From: Cristatella mucedo
Taxonomy: Eukaryota; Bryozoa; Phylactolaemata; Cristatellidae
NCBI GenBank assembly: GCA_009760855.2
Contig: WPIO01000070.1
Location: forward strand, 1,792,501-1,856,500
Direction: 5' to 3'
Length of the DNA: 64,000 bases
Shown: in pieces, positions 37,401-42,507 of the stretch
Position numbering within the stretch: position 1 is the stretch's first letter
Layout: each line of letters starts with the position of its first letter
Position numbers and translations under genes: made by a program
Notes under the pieces: model-generated
Seen by the model: only the letters and a program-made list of their open reading frames with translations
What the model was told of the DNA's origin: nothing
Database searches by the model: none

Positions 37401-39853
37401 AATTATACATAATATAACTATAAGGTATAATTATATATATATATATATATTTATATATAAAATAGATGCAAATTTCAAACATTGCTTGACTTCTATTACA
37501 AGGCAAAAAATACTACCAAAGGTAGAATTAATATAAATATTTCAAATGCTGCTATCTTGCTTAGTCTGCTATATGCCGAATTCATTCAACATTGACTTTT
37601 TGGCATTTCAAGTTGATTCTAGAACAGTTGTGGTTTTTAAAGATATTTTTGGTAGCACTATTGAAATAAAGTGAAGTGAGAATTTGTAGATGTACCAAAC
37701 CCGGTCCTTGACTACCGAAGGAAACTGAAGGTGCAGTTCGAGCGAGAAACCAGCTAGCTATGTTTCTCGGTAGAAGAAAACCGTATTCATTGACTTTAGT
37801 AACCTGGGCCGACACAGTAGATTCCAAAACCATGGTGATCTGTATATATTAAGCAATTTTAATTGTAGGTACTGAAACATTACTCTTTTTAATACGTGCA
37901 TTATGCAAACCAGGAGAGTATTGAGACCTAAGAAATTGATTCTTGTCTTTTACCGTGTCACCATTTTTTTTGCATCGTTTCGAACCATGTCAGGAGTATG
38001 AGTGTGCACGCTCAAAAGTTAACTATTCGACCATGCTTCCTTTGATGCAAATTTTAAGTTCCTAGAAAGAGATCTGGTTAACTGACGGCGCCATGCAAAA
38101 TTTATTATTATTACTATTATTATTAAAAACCGTTTATGTGCAGTGAGAAATTTTCATGCATGGATATTTAGATTCATTTTAAGTAAAGGGGATACTGGAT
38201 GCCAGTAAATTTTCCTTCACATGGCTCAGTTGGTGCTACAAAATAATGACTATGTACGAATGCAGAAATTGCATCAGAGACTGCCAAACCAGCTCATTTC
38301 TCGTGTTGTTGCAACTGGTATGCGAAACAGGGTGGTATTCATTCACGATTTGTAATCAGTATGGCCAACTTTTGCGAATCCTGTGTTCTCGTGAAATTTT
38401 GTTGGCCAGCAGTTCAAAAAATACAGAAAAGTTGCAGATCATCTTGATCCTCGTGTGTATAGTTTTTTTCTGTATTTACTCCATGAGCCTTGGTGATATA
38501 AAACGACTCGGCTGCTTGTGATCGTGGCTAAAAGCGATGCAGGGCTGGTCAAAAATACCAGCCGCAGATGATCATTTGCTGATGCATAGTGAAGATGGTC
38601 GCTTAGTTAGGCAGAGTTGGTCACTTAGTTAAGTAGAGTTACATCGAAAGTAGCTCTGATGATGATGACGATGAAGATGACGATGAAGAGTTTAGCGAAC
38701 GTTGTAAGTAAAGCCAGGCACGTGCACATTGATATTGAGCTGCCACTTGACCTTGCAGTGTAGCAGTGGCAAGGAGCTCCACAAAATAACCCATGGCATG
38801 AGTGAGAACTTTACAAAACGGCAACTTACCTTTGTTTGTCTGCGACCCGTACTACTTCTTCGCATTAAGTCAGTTGATTACATATGTCCTGCTTCCTGCC
38901 GATGGGTTCCCGAATTAGCGAAAGAAGTTCTCTTTTGTGCTGGAATCATCCTACCCTGGCACTTGTGCGCTTGAGACACCCGACCATCGGTGTGTGATCA
39001 ATAGGCAGATAGGAGATCGAATGAGGAAAGGCTTTAGGAAAGGCCGTAAGTGGCCACACAAGTGGTCCTTCAGCTGGGATTCTTTTACTCTCTTTGCCAT
39101 GTATTGGCCGTAAGCTTAGTGGTTTAACCTTTCTGGATAATGACTTGGTGAAATTACAGACACTAAAAGAATTACCGGATCGGTCCATTTTTTCTTTGTG
39201 CTCTGGCTATCTGACGTGGGAAAAATTATGACGTGGGAAAAATTAGCTTTGACGTCAAGCGCTCAGTACTGACTCGACGTGGCTCGCCTGTGCTTGCTAG
39301 TTGTAGCCCGAATGTGCAGTGTATGCATACATCTGTCATCATCATCTAGCCCCGTGATCGAGCGCTGTGCGAGCCTGCGGCCACCATTGTGTCGCACATT
39401 GTATGCATTCAGTGCGTCCATCGGTACAGCTGCAGTCTATCTGCTGCAGTTCATTAGTGCAATGCGGACGCTCGTGAGGACACGCTACGCCGCTTGCAGT
39501 GTCGGCCACCGCTCTCCGCATTGCTGTAGGATTATGAACCTCGCGACAGGAGTAACCAGCAGTCGACTGACAACGACCAGACGGACAGCAGCAGGGAGTC
39601 AGCTGCCGAGCAGGAGTCACGTGACGGAGACAGCAACGTCGCCGGCACCAGTGCTGGCCGCGGCAGCCATCGCCGCAGTGCTGCCAAGCAGCCGGCCAAG
39701 TCCTCTAAGCATGGAGCTGTCGCTTTGGCTGCTGCCGGTCGCAATGGCAAGCGGAGGAGCGCTTCGGCTGCGGCCGCCAAGCGACCACGCGTGAGCATCG
39801 AGTACGAGCAAGAGGAGACAGCTGCTCCCGGCAAGCTGCTTGCTCGCAGCTGA
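1222..39853 (+). CDS. MAK16: MAK16 homolog, ribosome biogenesis factor (5' end missing), spliced over at least 38.6 kb
   Basis: Seven exons were assembled by eye using GT/AG signals and resemblance to the MAK16 family. Joined, they read 2 bases of a split codon plus 295 codons including the stop, with every junction in phase. MAK16 is a conserved eukaryotic nucleolar protein of pre-60S particles, working with partners such as RPF1. Visible landmarks in order are [73 protein letters not shown], a Glu/Asp-rich stretch, and the C-terminal [13 protein letters not shown]. This covers the end of the L28e-like N-terminal domain and the whole Mak16 C-terminal domain. About 60 N-terminal residues, including the initiator Met, are not in the window and should lie upstream. 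Introns are 9005, 2988, 6808, 268, 11492 and 7184 bases, so most of the gene is mobile-element sequence. The reading frame is intact, which argues against a pseudogene. Confidence 0.93.
1599..1960 (-). mobile_element. LINE family 1, 3' end fragment, head-to-head with the next copy
   Basis: The minus strand carries the end of ORF2, the 3' UTR and the ATT tail. Its truncated 5' end meets the truncated 5' end of the + strand copy at about 1959 with no spacer. Both have their own tails, so this is two insertions rather than one inverted insertion. Confidence 0.85.
1959..3660 (+). pseudogene. LINE family 1 (L2/CR1-group) reverse transcriptase, 5'-truncated and broken
   Basis: This copy covers most of the reverse transcriptase plus the C-terminal region and 3' tail. 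Visible motifs are [50 protein letters not shown] (catalytic Asp), [11 protein letters not shown] and FADDTQLYL (catalytic DD), then [12 protein letters not shown] and [14 protein letters not shown]. The catalytic residues survive, but in-frame stops lie at 2406 and 2687, the frame is lost near 3240, and the upstream endonuclease is absent. The 3' end is ATTATTATT at 3660. It cannot encode an active enzyme. It lies in a MAK16 intron. Confidence 0.9.
3697..3874 (-). mobile_element. SINE-1 (tRNA-derived), full length
   Basis: Read on the minus strand it starts with a box A-like GATGGCACACTAGGTAAGG and has box B GGTTCGATTCC-type sequence directly after the inverted repeat CACGACCTCGG/CCGAGGTCGTG. 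It ends with a body containing AGCCGTAAAGGCTCTTCTGT and GAGGCTGTTTAATCAGC. These are polymerase III promoter features of a tRNA-headed SINE. Confidence 0.85.
4305..4391 (-). mobile_element. LINE family 1, short 3' tail inside a foldback arm
   Basis: Only the terminal hairpin region of the LINE tail is present (tgataaagcaccctcag through the tail to gctgcaaagg). It interrupts the left arm of the palindrome at 3915-5480: removing it restores alignment with the right arm. Confidence 0.75.
4863..5010 (-). mobile_element. SINE-2 (tRNA-derived)
   Basis: On the minus strand: box A-like region GGCCCAGAGGTTAAGGTGC, box B-like GGGCTCGAGCCC, then a 3' end (CCTGAATAGAGATTAAG...GGGGCACTATACAAATGAATT) homologous to the family 1 LINE tail. 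It interrupts the right arm of the foldback palindrome. Confidence 0.85.
5030..5318 (-). mobile_element. LINE family 1, 3' end fragment
   Basis: On the minus strand this has the last ORF2 codons, the 3' UTR and the (ATT)-type tail. It interrupts the right arm of the foldback element between gtcgcatgtgatg and the block containing atgttgcttctggtttaca. Confidence 0.8.
5699..5785. repeat. TA microsatellite
   Basis: Nearly pure TA with two phase slips (ataatat). It continues directly into the 3' tail of a minus-strand SINE-2. Confidence 0.95.
5783..5881 (-). mobile_element. SINE-2 with internal deletion, joined to a TA microsatellite
   Basis: The head and LINE-like tail are present but the box B block is missing. 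The 3' tail passes directly into a TA run at 5699-5785. Confidence 0.8.
6195..6342 (+). mobile_element. LINE family 1, 3' UTR fragment
   Basis: It contains the family 1 3' UTR (ccctaatcgtgttattcttg, the block caaatgtaaagtgcctagaa and the GAG hairpin) and ends in tattattattttatta. No coding part remains. Confidence 0.8.
6602..7534 (+). pseudogene. LINE family 1 ORF2 C-terminus plus 3' end
   Basis: An open segment of about 230 codons starts [19 protein letters not shown] and runs through [39 protein letters not shown] and [16 protein letters not shown] to FRTAFSGSL, the native C-terminus of the family. A 3' UTR and ATT tail follow. The reverse transcriptase core is missing, so this is a 5'-truncated insertion, but the remaining frame is intact and the copy is fairly young. 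Confidence 0.9.
7540..8290. other. Intron sequence, nothing recognised
   Basis: Part of the first visible MAK16 intron. Short frames only; a gt/tg-rich stretch at 8260-8290. Confidence 0.6.
8296..8427 (-). mobile_element. SINE-2
   Basis: Tail, box B (gggctcgagcccacgact on +) and head (ttaacaactgggtcaaatca on +) are in the expected order. It is followed head-to-head by a LINE fragment at 8428. Confidence 0.8.
8428..8692 (+). mobile_element. LINE family 1, 3' end fragment
   Basis: It starts at the final ORF2 codons (catttagtgggtcc), continues through the 3' UTR and ends tattattattata. It directly abuts a minus-strand SINE-2 at 8296-8427, the two heads meeting. Confidence 0.8.
8869..8912 (+). 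repeat. Short direct and inverted repeat of catgacct
   Basis: The run holds two copies of catgacctcatgact and is bounded by gacagtcatga and its complement tcatgactgtc, giving a small hairpin. Confidence 0.6.
9508..9722 (-). mobile_element. LINE family 1, diverged 3' UTR
   Basis: On the minus strand the 3' UTR and tail hairpin are recognisable (agagaacttaatttctttct, gataacatggtta). The tail reads acatttgtatagcatctt, intermediate between the LINE and SINE-2 ends. Confidence 0.7.
9943..10049 (-). mobile_element. SINE-2 with internal deletion
   Basis: The LINE-like tail and the head with gcaagcaccttaactactg match. The middle is shortened after tgggggctcaaag. Confidence 0.75.
10360..10443 (+). 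CDS. MAK16: MAK16 internal exon
   Basis: The acceptor is tatgttgcag and the donor is GTGAGT at 10444. The first base completes the Lys codon from the previous exon. The exon then reads [19 protein letters not shown] and MRRLVLKR, ending in two bases of a Gln codon. The segment HKCKQR...TQYLIRxRxLxLKRQ is a hallmark of MAK16 and fixes both phase and order. Confidence 0.95.
10444..13054. other. Intron sequence, nothing recognised
   Basis: MAK16 intron between the exons at 10360 and 13432. Apart from the tandem duplication at its end no repeat family, RNA gene or exon was seen. Confidence 0.6.
13055..13254 (+). repeat. 100-base tandem duplication
   Basis: Two adjacent 100-base units start gaaggtgcggcctagcatgc and end gatgtcgtatgta. 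They differ at one position by eye (gacgtgggc against gacatgggc). It lies 177 bases upstream of a MAK16 exon. Confidence 0.95.
13432..13486 (+). CDS. MAK16: MAK16 internal exon (55 bases)
   Basis: The acceptor is atctgttgcag and the donor is GTATGC at 13487. One base completes Gln, followed by [18 protein letters not shown], equivalent to the basic family segment RKLVPLxKKxxRREKRREE. It ends in phase 0 and joins directly to the next exon (DKALVAAQ). It lies 177 bases after a 100-base tandem duplication in the preceding intron. Confidence 0.93.
13950..14340 (+). pseudogene. LINE family 2, degraded ORF2 end
   Basis: It matches family 2 at ccttcatacttggctgagct (SYLAELL...) and further downstream at the segments with tctctgtggcttgc, ggtggttggcc and aaagctgctt. 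It is old and heavily mutated, and ends just before a SINE-2. Confidence 0.5.
14357..14510 (+). mobile_element. SINE-2, full length
   Basis: Box A is in ttggcccagtggttaaggtg. The middle carries the repeated gaggtcaaggtgaatgca/gaccgaggtcg block, box B is ggctcaagccc, and the tail catatgtgaagagcctgaat...acaaatgaatt follows. Confidence 0.85.
14697..15480 (+). repeat. Diverged minisatellite (about 55-60 bases) split by a LINE
   Basis: Units with the theme gagac-c-tgggccacagctc-tgctagtgctgagcaa occur once at 14697-14767 and about four times at 15247-15480. A minus-strand LINE (14768-15246) sits between them. Confidence 0.55.
14768..15246 (-). mobile_element. LINE family 1, diverged ORF2 end and 3' UTR
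   Basis: The minus strand carries remnants of ADLHWLP...S and the following ORF2 end, the 3' UTR and an ATT-rich tail at 14768. It is inserted into a diverged 55-60 base tandem repeat whose copies lie on both sides (14697-14767 and 15247-15480). Confidence 0.75.
15660..17600. other. Intron sequence, mostly unique
   Basis: Apart from a GA run at 15913 no recognisable element or exon was found. Confidence 0.55.
15913..15960. repeat. GA/GGGA microsatellite
   Basis: A GA run is followed by a G-rich interrupted part (agggggggagggagaggg). Confidence 0.9.
17617..17806 (+). mobile_element. SINE-1 (tRNA-derived), full length
   Basis: Best + strand copy: box A at 17624-17643 (gatggcacactaggtaaggt), inverted repeat at 17655-17678, box B ggttcgattcc at about 17679-17690, then the body with agccgtaaaggctcttctgt and an A/T-rich end (tttattatttattatt). 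It lies 60 bases from a SINE-2 remnant in a MAK16 intron. Confidence 0.88.
17868..17943 (+). mobile_element. SINE-2 with box B deleted
   Basis: The head tttggtctagcggtcaaggt joins directly to the tail gaagttctcttggggcgcta, removing about 70 bases including box B. Confidence 0.75.
18125..18250 (+). mobile_element. Possible very old SINE-1 relative
   Basis: A tRNA-like ggcaataggtagagttttag, gtgggttcgtcgg and gggcgatcctttattgct occur in the SINE-1 order. Similarity is patchy. Confidence 0.25.
19359..19396. repeat. TA microsatellite
   Basis: A TA run next to the inverted-repeat element at 19396-19635. Confidence 0.9.
19396..19635. mobile_element. Short AT-rich inverted-repeat element
   Basis: Perfect inverted repeats of 24 bases, atcgactccagagtaataac... 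at the left and its reverse complement ...gttattactctggagtcgat at the right, enclose about 190 bases made almost only of TA and atagttat units. No coding capacity. The size suits a miniature DNA transposon or a cruciform-forming repeat. Confidence 0.6.
20295..20369 (+). CDS. MAK16: MAK16 internal exon
   Basis: The acceptor is ctcctcatcag and the donor is GTGAGT at 20370. Twenty-five codons in phase 0 read [20 protein letters not shown] and LKGGT. The block [17 protein letters not shown] is nearly invariant in animal MAK16. Only a 268-base intron separates it from the next exon, in contrast to the very long neighbouring introns. Confidence 0.96.
20638..20787 (+). CDS. MAK16: MAK16 internal exon with acidic tract
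   Basis: The acceptor is a T-run ending in tttgcag and the donor is GTAAGA at 20788. Fifty codons in phase 0 start [20 protein letters not shown] and continue as a Glu/Asp-rich stretch ending [12 protein letters not shown] is diagnostic of the family. The acidic stretch is expected to be disordered. Confidence 0.96.
21645..21790 (+). mobile_element. SINE-1, old diverged copy
   Basis: It matches at catgacccaggtcgtgggtt, ctgcaagctgggcgatatcc and ggggctgttggatcag. Box A is eroded. Confidence 0.5.
21968..22622 (+). pseudogene. LINE family 1 ORF2 C-terminus plus 3' end
   Basis: The frame from 21988 reads [20 protein letters not shown], then [19 protein letters not shown] and [19 protein letters not shown] to a frame loss near the native end, followed by the 3' UTR and ATT tail. 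An extra stretch (ggaaagatacaaaag) sits inside the tail hairpin. It lies in the 11.5-kb MAK16 intron. Confidence 0.88.
22822..22985 (-). mobile_element. SINE-1, near full length
   Basis: On the minus strand all parts are present. The inverted repeat is slightly decayed (acttcgggaccgaggtcgtg on the + strand). It lies 200 bases after a family 1 LINE. Confidence 0.85.
22990..25020. other. Intron sequence, nothing recognised
   Basis: Part of the 11.5-kb MAK16 intron. Short frames on both strands lack splice support or family resemblance. Confidence 0.55.
25022..25740. mobile_element. Second copy of the foldback element, left arm shortened
   Basis: Inner arms of about 70 bases pair across 25080-25320 (tcggagtgacatttgaaatg with the cactccga end; ttctgatttcgg with ccgaaatcagaa). 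The right arm continues with atctaccaaggttcg, aagtcgcatgtgatgcagag and gttgcttccggtttacatt, matching the element at 3915-5480. It shows the uninterrupted order of the right arm. Confidence 0.7.
25973..26455 (-). mobile_element. LINE family 1, strongly diverged fragment
   Basis: Patches of the minus strand match the family: the tail with aaactaaatctctgtctt, the 3' UTR, and gatgagaagtggcttactgt corresponding to the ADLHW region. Much is deleted. Confidence 0.5.
26470..26622 (-). mobile_element. SINE-2, full length
   Basis: The minus strand shows tail, box B (gggctcaagcccacgtcctc on +) and head (gcgagcaccttaaccact on +). A SINE-1 follows in the same orientation. Confidence 0.85.
26625..26762 (-). 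mobile_element. SINE-1 with internal deletion
   Basis: The body and head match the family, but the box B stretch between gatcgtccacc and acgaccttggg is lost. It directly follows a SINE-2 in the same orientation (26470-26622). Confidence 0.8.
28105..28885 (+). pseudogene. LINE family 2, ORF2 end and 3' tail, split by family 1
   Basis: The 5' part matches the copy at 48630 (gctgggctaccaaaaga, atggctgcaaggctag, ttccttcatacctagctgag). The last part at 28791-28885 is the family 2 tail (aacgcccacctagtctctgt, gagttgcagacggaca). A family 1 tail at 28623-28790 divides the two. Confidence 0.8.
28623..28790 (+). mobile_element. LINE family 1, 3' end nested in LINE family 2
   Basis: The 3' UTR and tail, ending (att)n, lie between two parts of a family 2 3' end. 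The pentamer acata flanks it on both sides, consistent with a short target duplication. Confidence 0.85.
28890..31730. other. Intron sequence, nothing certain
   Basis: One segment (29064-29128) has a fair acceptor and a strong GTAAGT donor with an open frame ([20 protein letters not shown]), but its 65 bases do not fit the MAK16 frame. A C/G-run lies at 30681-30690. A SINE-2 scrap is at 29463. Confidence 0.5.
29463..29510 (+). mobile_element. SINE-2 fragment
   Basis: Only the box B area and start of the tail remain (gaggtcgtgggctctagacc, gcggcatgtgaaacgcct). Confidence 0.4.
31734..31757 (+). CDS. Possible 24-base microexon of MAK16 (unproven)
   Basis: Between gatttgtgtgcag and GTAATT lie eight codons, QAVADLSE, in phase 0. 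Inclusion would keep the MAK16 frame between the exons at 20638 and 32280, in a region of the family that varies in length and is acidic. No family residue is matched, so chance is quite possible. Confidence 0.2.
32280..32345 (+). CDS. MAK16: MAK16 internal exon (66 bases)
   Basis: The acceptor is tgttttacag and the donor is GTAAGA at 32346. Twenty-two codons in phase 0 read [18 protein letters not shown] and SDME. This corresponds to the family segment with EFVEDGE followed by SD-rich residues. Phase agrees with the exons at 20638 and 39530. Confidence 0.88.
32448..32606 (-). mobile_element. SINE-1, nearly full length
   Basis: It carries body, box B (gattcgaacccacgacct on the + strand) and most of the inverted repeat; the head is cut after ccgccttacctagtg. 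It lies 100 bases downstream of a MAK16 exon. Confidence 0.85.
32620..36900. other. Intron sequence, nothing recognised
   Basis: The longest stretch without an assignable repeat in the last MAK16 intron. No exon-like segment with family resemblance was found. Confidence 0.55.
36905..36992 (+). mobile_element. SINE-2, 5'-truncated
   Basis: It starts in the middle block (caaagtcaaggtgaatgtat), has box B (ggggtcgatcccc) and ends in the tail at gaatagagatt. It meets the next SINE-2 tail-to-tail. Confidence 0.8.
36990..37128 (-). mobile_element. SINE-2, tail-to-tail with the previous copy
   Basis: On the minus strand it is near full length: tail, box B (ggggctctagcccacgacct on +), middle block and head. 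It forms an inverted pair with 36905-36992. Confidence 0.8.
37167..37279. mobile_element. Miniature inverted-repeat element with TA flanks
   Basis: The left end aggttgaggaaaagttgg and right end ccaactt-like taaccttttcctcaacct are inverted copies flanked by TA on both sides, enclosing an AT-rich centre. Total length inside the TAs is 109 bases. TA duplication and short inverted repeats are typical of Tc1/mariner-mobilised elements. Confidence 0.55.
37300..37460. repeat. AT-rich low-complexity tract
   Basis: Irregular TA and ataat units without a fixed period, just after the miniature element at 37167-37279. Confidence 0.8.
38022..38125 (+). mobile_element. LINE family 1, short 3' tail
   Basis: It shows the terminal block with ctagaaagagatctgg, the hairpin partner gacggcgccatgc, and a (tta)n run to 38125. 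It lies in the last MAK16 intron. Confidence 0.65.
38637..38703 (+). CDS. Possible extra acidic exon of MAK16 (unproven)
   Basis: A strong donor (GTAAGT at 38704) follows an open segment reading SYIESSS, then an Asp/Glu run, then EEFSER. The acceptor would be the weak ttaagtag. Its acidity fits the Ser/Glu/Asp-rich part of MAK16 between the two last certain exons. Its length of 67 bases would shift the frame between exons that already join in phase 0, so it needs a partner exon, a different acceptor or alternative splicing. It may instead be a chance GAT/GAC-rich tract. Confidence 0.3.
39530..39853 (+). CDS. MAK16: MAK16 terminal exon
   Basis: The acceptor is a pyrimidine-rich run ending in ttgctgtag. 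The in-frame TAG formed by that acceptor means the frame cannot extend further upstream. It encodes 107 residues: a Ser/Asp/Gln/Glu-rich start ([19 protein letters not shown]), an Ala/Arg/Lys-rich middle, then [13 protein letters not shown] and a short tail ending LLARS before TGA at 39851. The KRPRxxIEYEQE motif is the conserved C-terminus of MAK16. The exon is GC-rich, giving long shadow frames on both strands. Confidence 0.92.
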   Translation, partial: DYEPRDRSNQQSTDNDQTDSSRESAAEQESRDGDSNVAGTSAGRGSHRRSAAKQPAKSSKHGAVALAAAGRNGKRRSASAAAAKRPRVSIEYEQEETAAPGKLLARS

Positions 39854-40134
39854 AGGATGCGATAAACGGCGTGGCTGCAGAGGCGGCCGACGCGTGGCGC
39901 AGTGGCTCCACTGGCCGCTACCGCTGGCCGTTCGTATCTCGTGTTCACTGTGGCATCGGCAGGCGCAGGCGCGCCGGCCGCTGCGCACCGCTCGTGCTGT
40001 AGCTTCCTGCTCCGTCGAGCTGCACCGGAGAATGGGCGTCTGGCTAGCTGGCAAAGCAGGCTCGGAGGAGCTTGCCAGGCTGCTGCCGCTGCCTCAGCAG
40101 CAGCAGCAGCAGCTGCGTTTAATTCCTTTCGATC

Positions 40135-40140
40135 AATAAA
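40135..40140 (+). terminator. Likely MAK16 polyadenylation signal AATAAA
   Basis: A canonical AATAAA lies 282 bases after the MAK16 stop, following a CAG-rich stretch at 40094-40115. It is followed within 70 bases by GT-rich sequence (ctgtctgtctgttgg), as expected for a downstream element. Confidence 0.6.
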
Positions 40141-40604
40141 GGCTGGCCACGGGCCGCGGCCTACGCCTGCCTGACCAACTGTCTGTCTGTTGGGCTCTGG
40201 CCCACATGTCTGATGGGCTGTCCATTGCACACCGGATTCAGTCGACTCGAGCTGCTATGCAATATGACCATCTGTGGTGTGCGCGCGAGCAGAGAGAGCT
40301 ACACGCGTGACCGTCTGCAGCGTTTGCTTGCGCATGTCCGCTCTCGTTTGTGAGCAGCACAGTGGTTGGTTATCTGCAAACTACGAATTCTACAGGCTGC
40401 TGCACGAAAAAGACAAATGTATCGCTGAGCTAATAAGTTGGCGCATCGTTACCTGCCGTGCCGGAAATCGAAGATGTGGCAGTGATGCTTTGCTCTGTAG
40501 ACGGTTCAATGGCTGGTTGTTTTCGTTGTTGCTTTGCTGCAAATGTGAGCCACGGAATGTCGATAGAATGCAACTGTCACTTTTTGATAAATCCTTGCTT
40601 GCTG

Positions 40605-40676
40605 GTGGTGCAGGGCGGCCCCAGCCGCTCACCTGATTTGAACACCATAGAACAGCAGTGGAGAGACATCGATTGA
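40605..40676 (+). pseudogene. Tc1/mariner transposase remnant
   Basis: The frame reads GGPSRSPDLNTIEQQWRDID before TGA at 40674. SPDLNPIExxW is the signature around the last catalytic acidic residue of Tc1/mariner DDE transposases; here Pro is replaced by Thr. Nothing else of the transposase or its inverted repeats is recognisable nearby, so this is an old fragment. Confidence 0.55.
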
Positions 40677-40939
40677 TCGAGCTGAGTTGGTGTGTTTGGG
40701 CCATACCAGTAGCTGATCTCAGTAAAACTCGCGCCCAGTGAAAAATGCTACGTCAGAAGAGACAACGCAGAAGCTGGTAGCCTTCGTTCTGGGCCAGACT
40801 CGAGAGTCATAAAGAATCGTGGTGGACGATGTCACACTGAATGCATACGTATCAGCAGCATGTGTTTGTTTGTGACGGTTGTACGTCTTGCATGTCTTGT
40901 CACTGCTTGCATGTATTCGTGTACGTGTGTGCGGAATAA

Positions 40940-41345
40940 GATGCTCACAGATGGTGCAAAGCTCAGTAGCCAGGAATGTCTATTGTACTCTGTGTAGTGC
41001 CGTTCTTGTAGCGCAGGTTTCAGCGACATGCAGTGGCCCACCTCGTAGCTCAGTATCGACTTCAGTGCTGTCACTCACTTTTAGGTTCCTTCATTCTCTT
41101 GCTTCAGAACAACTGTCCAAAATACTTCCTAATCGGGCCTCGATCATACCACTCTTTTGACTCACGTCGTTTCGCTATGCCTCTAGTCAATCTCAAATCC
41201 TTAGGAGGCCATGCCTTTAGTACTTATGCTCCCAAAGCCTGGAGATTACTCTGGACTGACTTCATAATATCCCTTGACTTGACAAAACGAACCTGGTGCT
41301 CACGAAATTTACTGTGTCCTTGCGATTTGTCCTTTGCGTGGTTAT
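40940..41345 (+). pseudogene. LINE family 1, degraded ORF2 C-terminus
   Basis: Broken frames show VLSLTFRFLHSLA, then ...NLKSLGGHAFSTYAPKAWRL, then the LTKRTW region. The 5' part before 41040 is barely recognisable. There is no ATT tail; the 3' UTR is lost after about 41345. Confidence 0.65.
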
Positions 41346-42507
41346 GCTTTTTTTTATACCTAGTCCTACTGGTTCCCGAATCTGGAATGCGTCCATGCAT
41401 GTGTGGAACCGTTTAGTGGCCTGTGAGGGGCAGCTTGCTTCCTCCTTAGTGCTGACGTGCTTTGCTGTCAATGCCACCGTGCTCCCTGCTGTCACGTGCT
41501 GCTTGGTATTTCCTGCTGGCCAGGACTATGCAGGCTCTGTACTCTTAACTTGCTCCCCCCACCACCACCACCACCCGATCTCATAAGCCTCACACCTGAG
41601 CAGCTACTGCTGGAGGTGCAATCATCAGCACCAAGCAGCCCACTGCTGGCCTGCGAGCCTCTTACTTGCACGATTGCTGCCTACCGTCACCACGGGCACC
41701 TGGTCTCTGTCAGCTAGCAAGAATTTGGGTCGTAGGGTCTGGAGGAGGGTCGCAGGAGCAGCAGACCTGTGCAGACTCGCTTAGGAATGAAAGGGATCTT
41801 ATGCAACTCCTGCCCCCTCCCCTTTGATCGTGCCCAGAAAAGCCTTAATCAAAGCCTACATCGTCAGGCCAGCAAGATTAACTGCTGTCATTGGGCTTTC
41901 CTTTGACGGTAAGATTGCAGAAGCCTGTCACACACTGCTTTGCTTGGACACAGTGAGGGCTCGTGACGTTGATTTTTTTACCTTGAGTTTATAGCACCGT
42001 AGAGACAGCGCCCTGACAGATGCTTTGCCATATCAGCAGCTGCTCCTGCTGCATGGTCAGCTGCAGGTACCGCTGCTGCTGCCCCAGGTGTCTCAGAGCA
42101 ATCCTATAGCTGTCCTGTTCTTTTGTTAGAAGACTGTTTGGAAACTGATGCATGAACTGCACCATTACTTGAATTCCTATGGAACTCACTTCAGTTCGTT
42201 CTCTTCGTTCATGTACTATTAGGCCCTTGGCAGCAGATCGTGTACCTAAAGCCGATTTCGCATCGCCATGCTAGGCTGGTAGTACCGAGCTGGAGTTCCA
42301 TGACCTTCAGCTCGGGAGCTCGAGGTCATTCTTTATTTCCTGTGGCAAGCCGGATAAAGCTGCTAAGACTCGTCTCCTGATACTAGCAGCTCAGCTGAGT
42401 CCTGTGGACTTGCTTCGCTGAGTCATAGTAGTCATCCGTGTCACTGAAGACAATATTGCACCATCTTGCCGGTTGACTTCATTTCTACTACACGTAAGCT
42501 AAGGTTA

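Noticed and set aside
39279-39794. 171-codon open frame on the plus strand
   Set aside because: Out of frame with the MAK16 terminal exon, which is supported by its conserved C-terminal motif.
39532-40230. 232-codon open frame on the minus strand
   Set aside because: Antisense to the MAK16 last exon and 3' region; GC-rich shadow frame without domains.
41995-42066. Q/L-rich open segment ending at ctgcag/GTACCG, and similar ones near 41596 and 47956
   Set aside because: CAG/CTG-rich low-complexity sequence reads open in several frames on both strands; no consistent frame or family.
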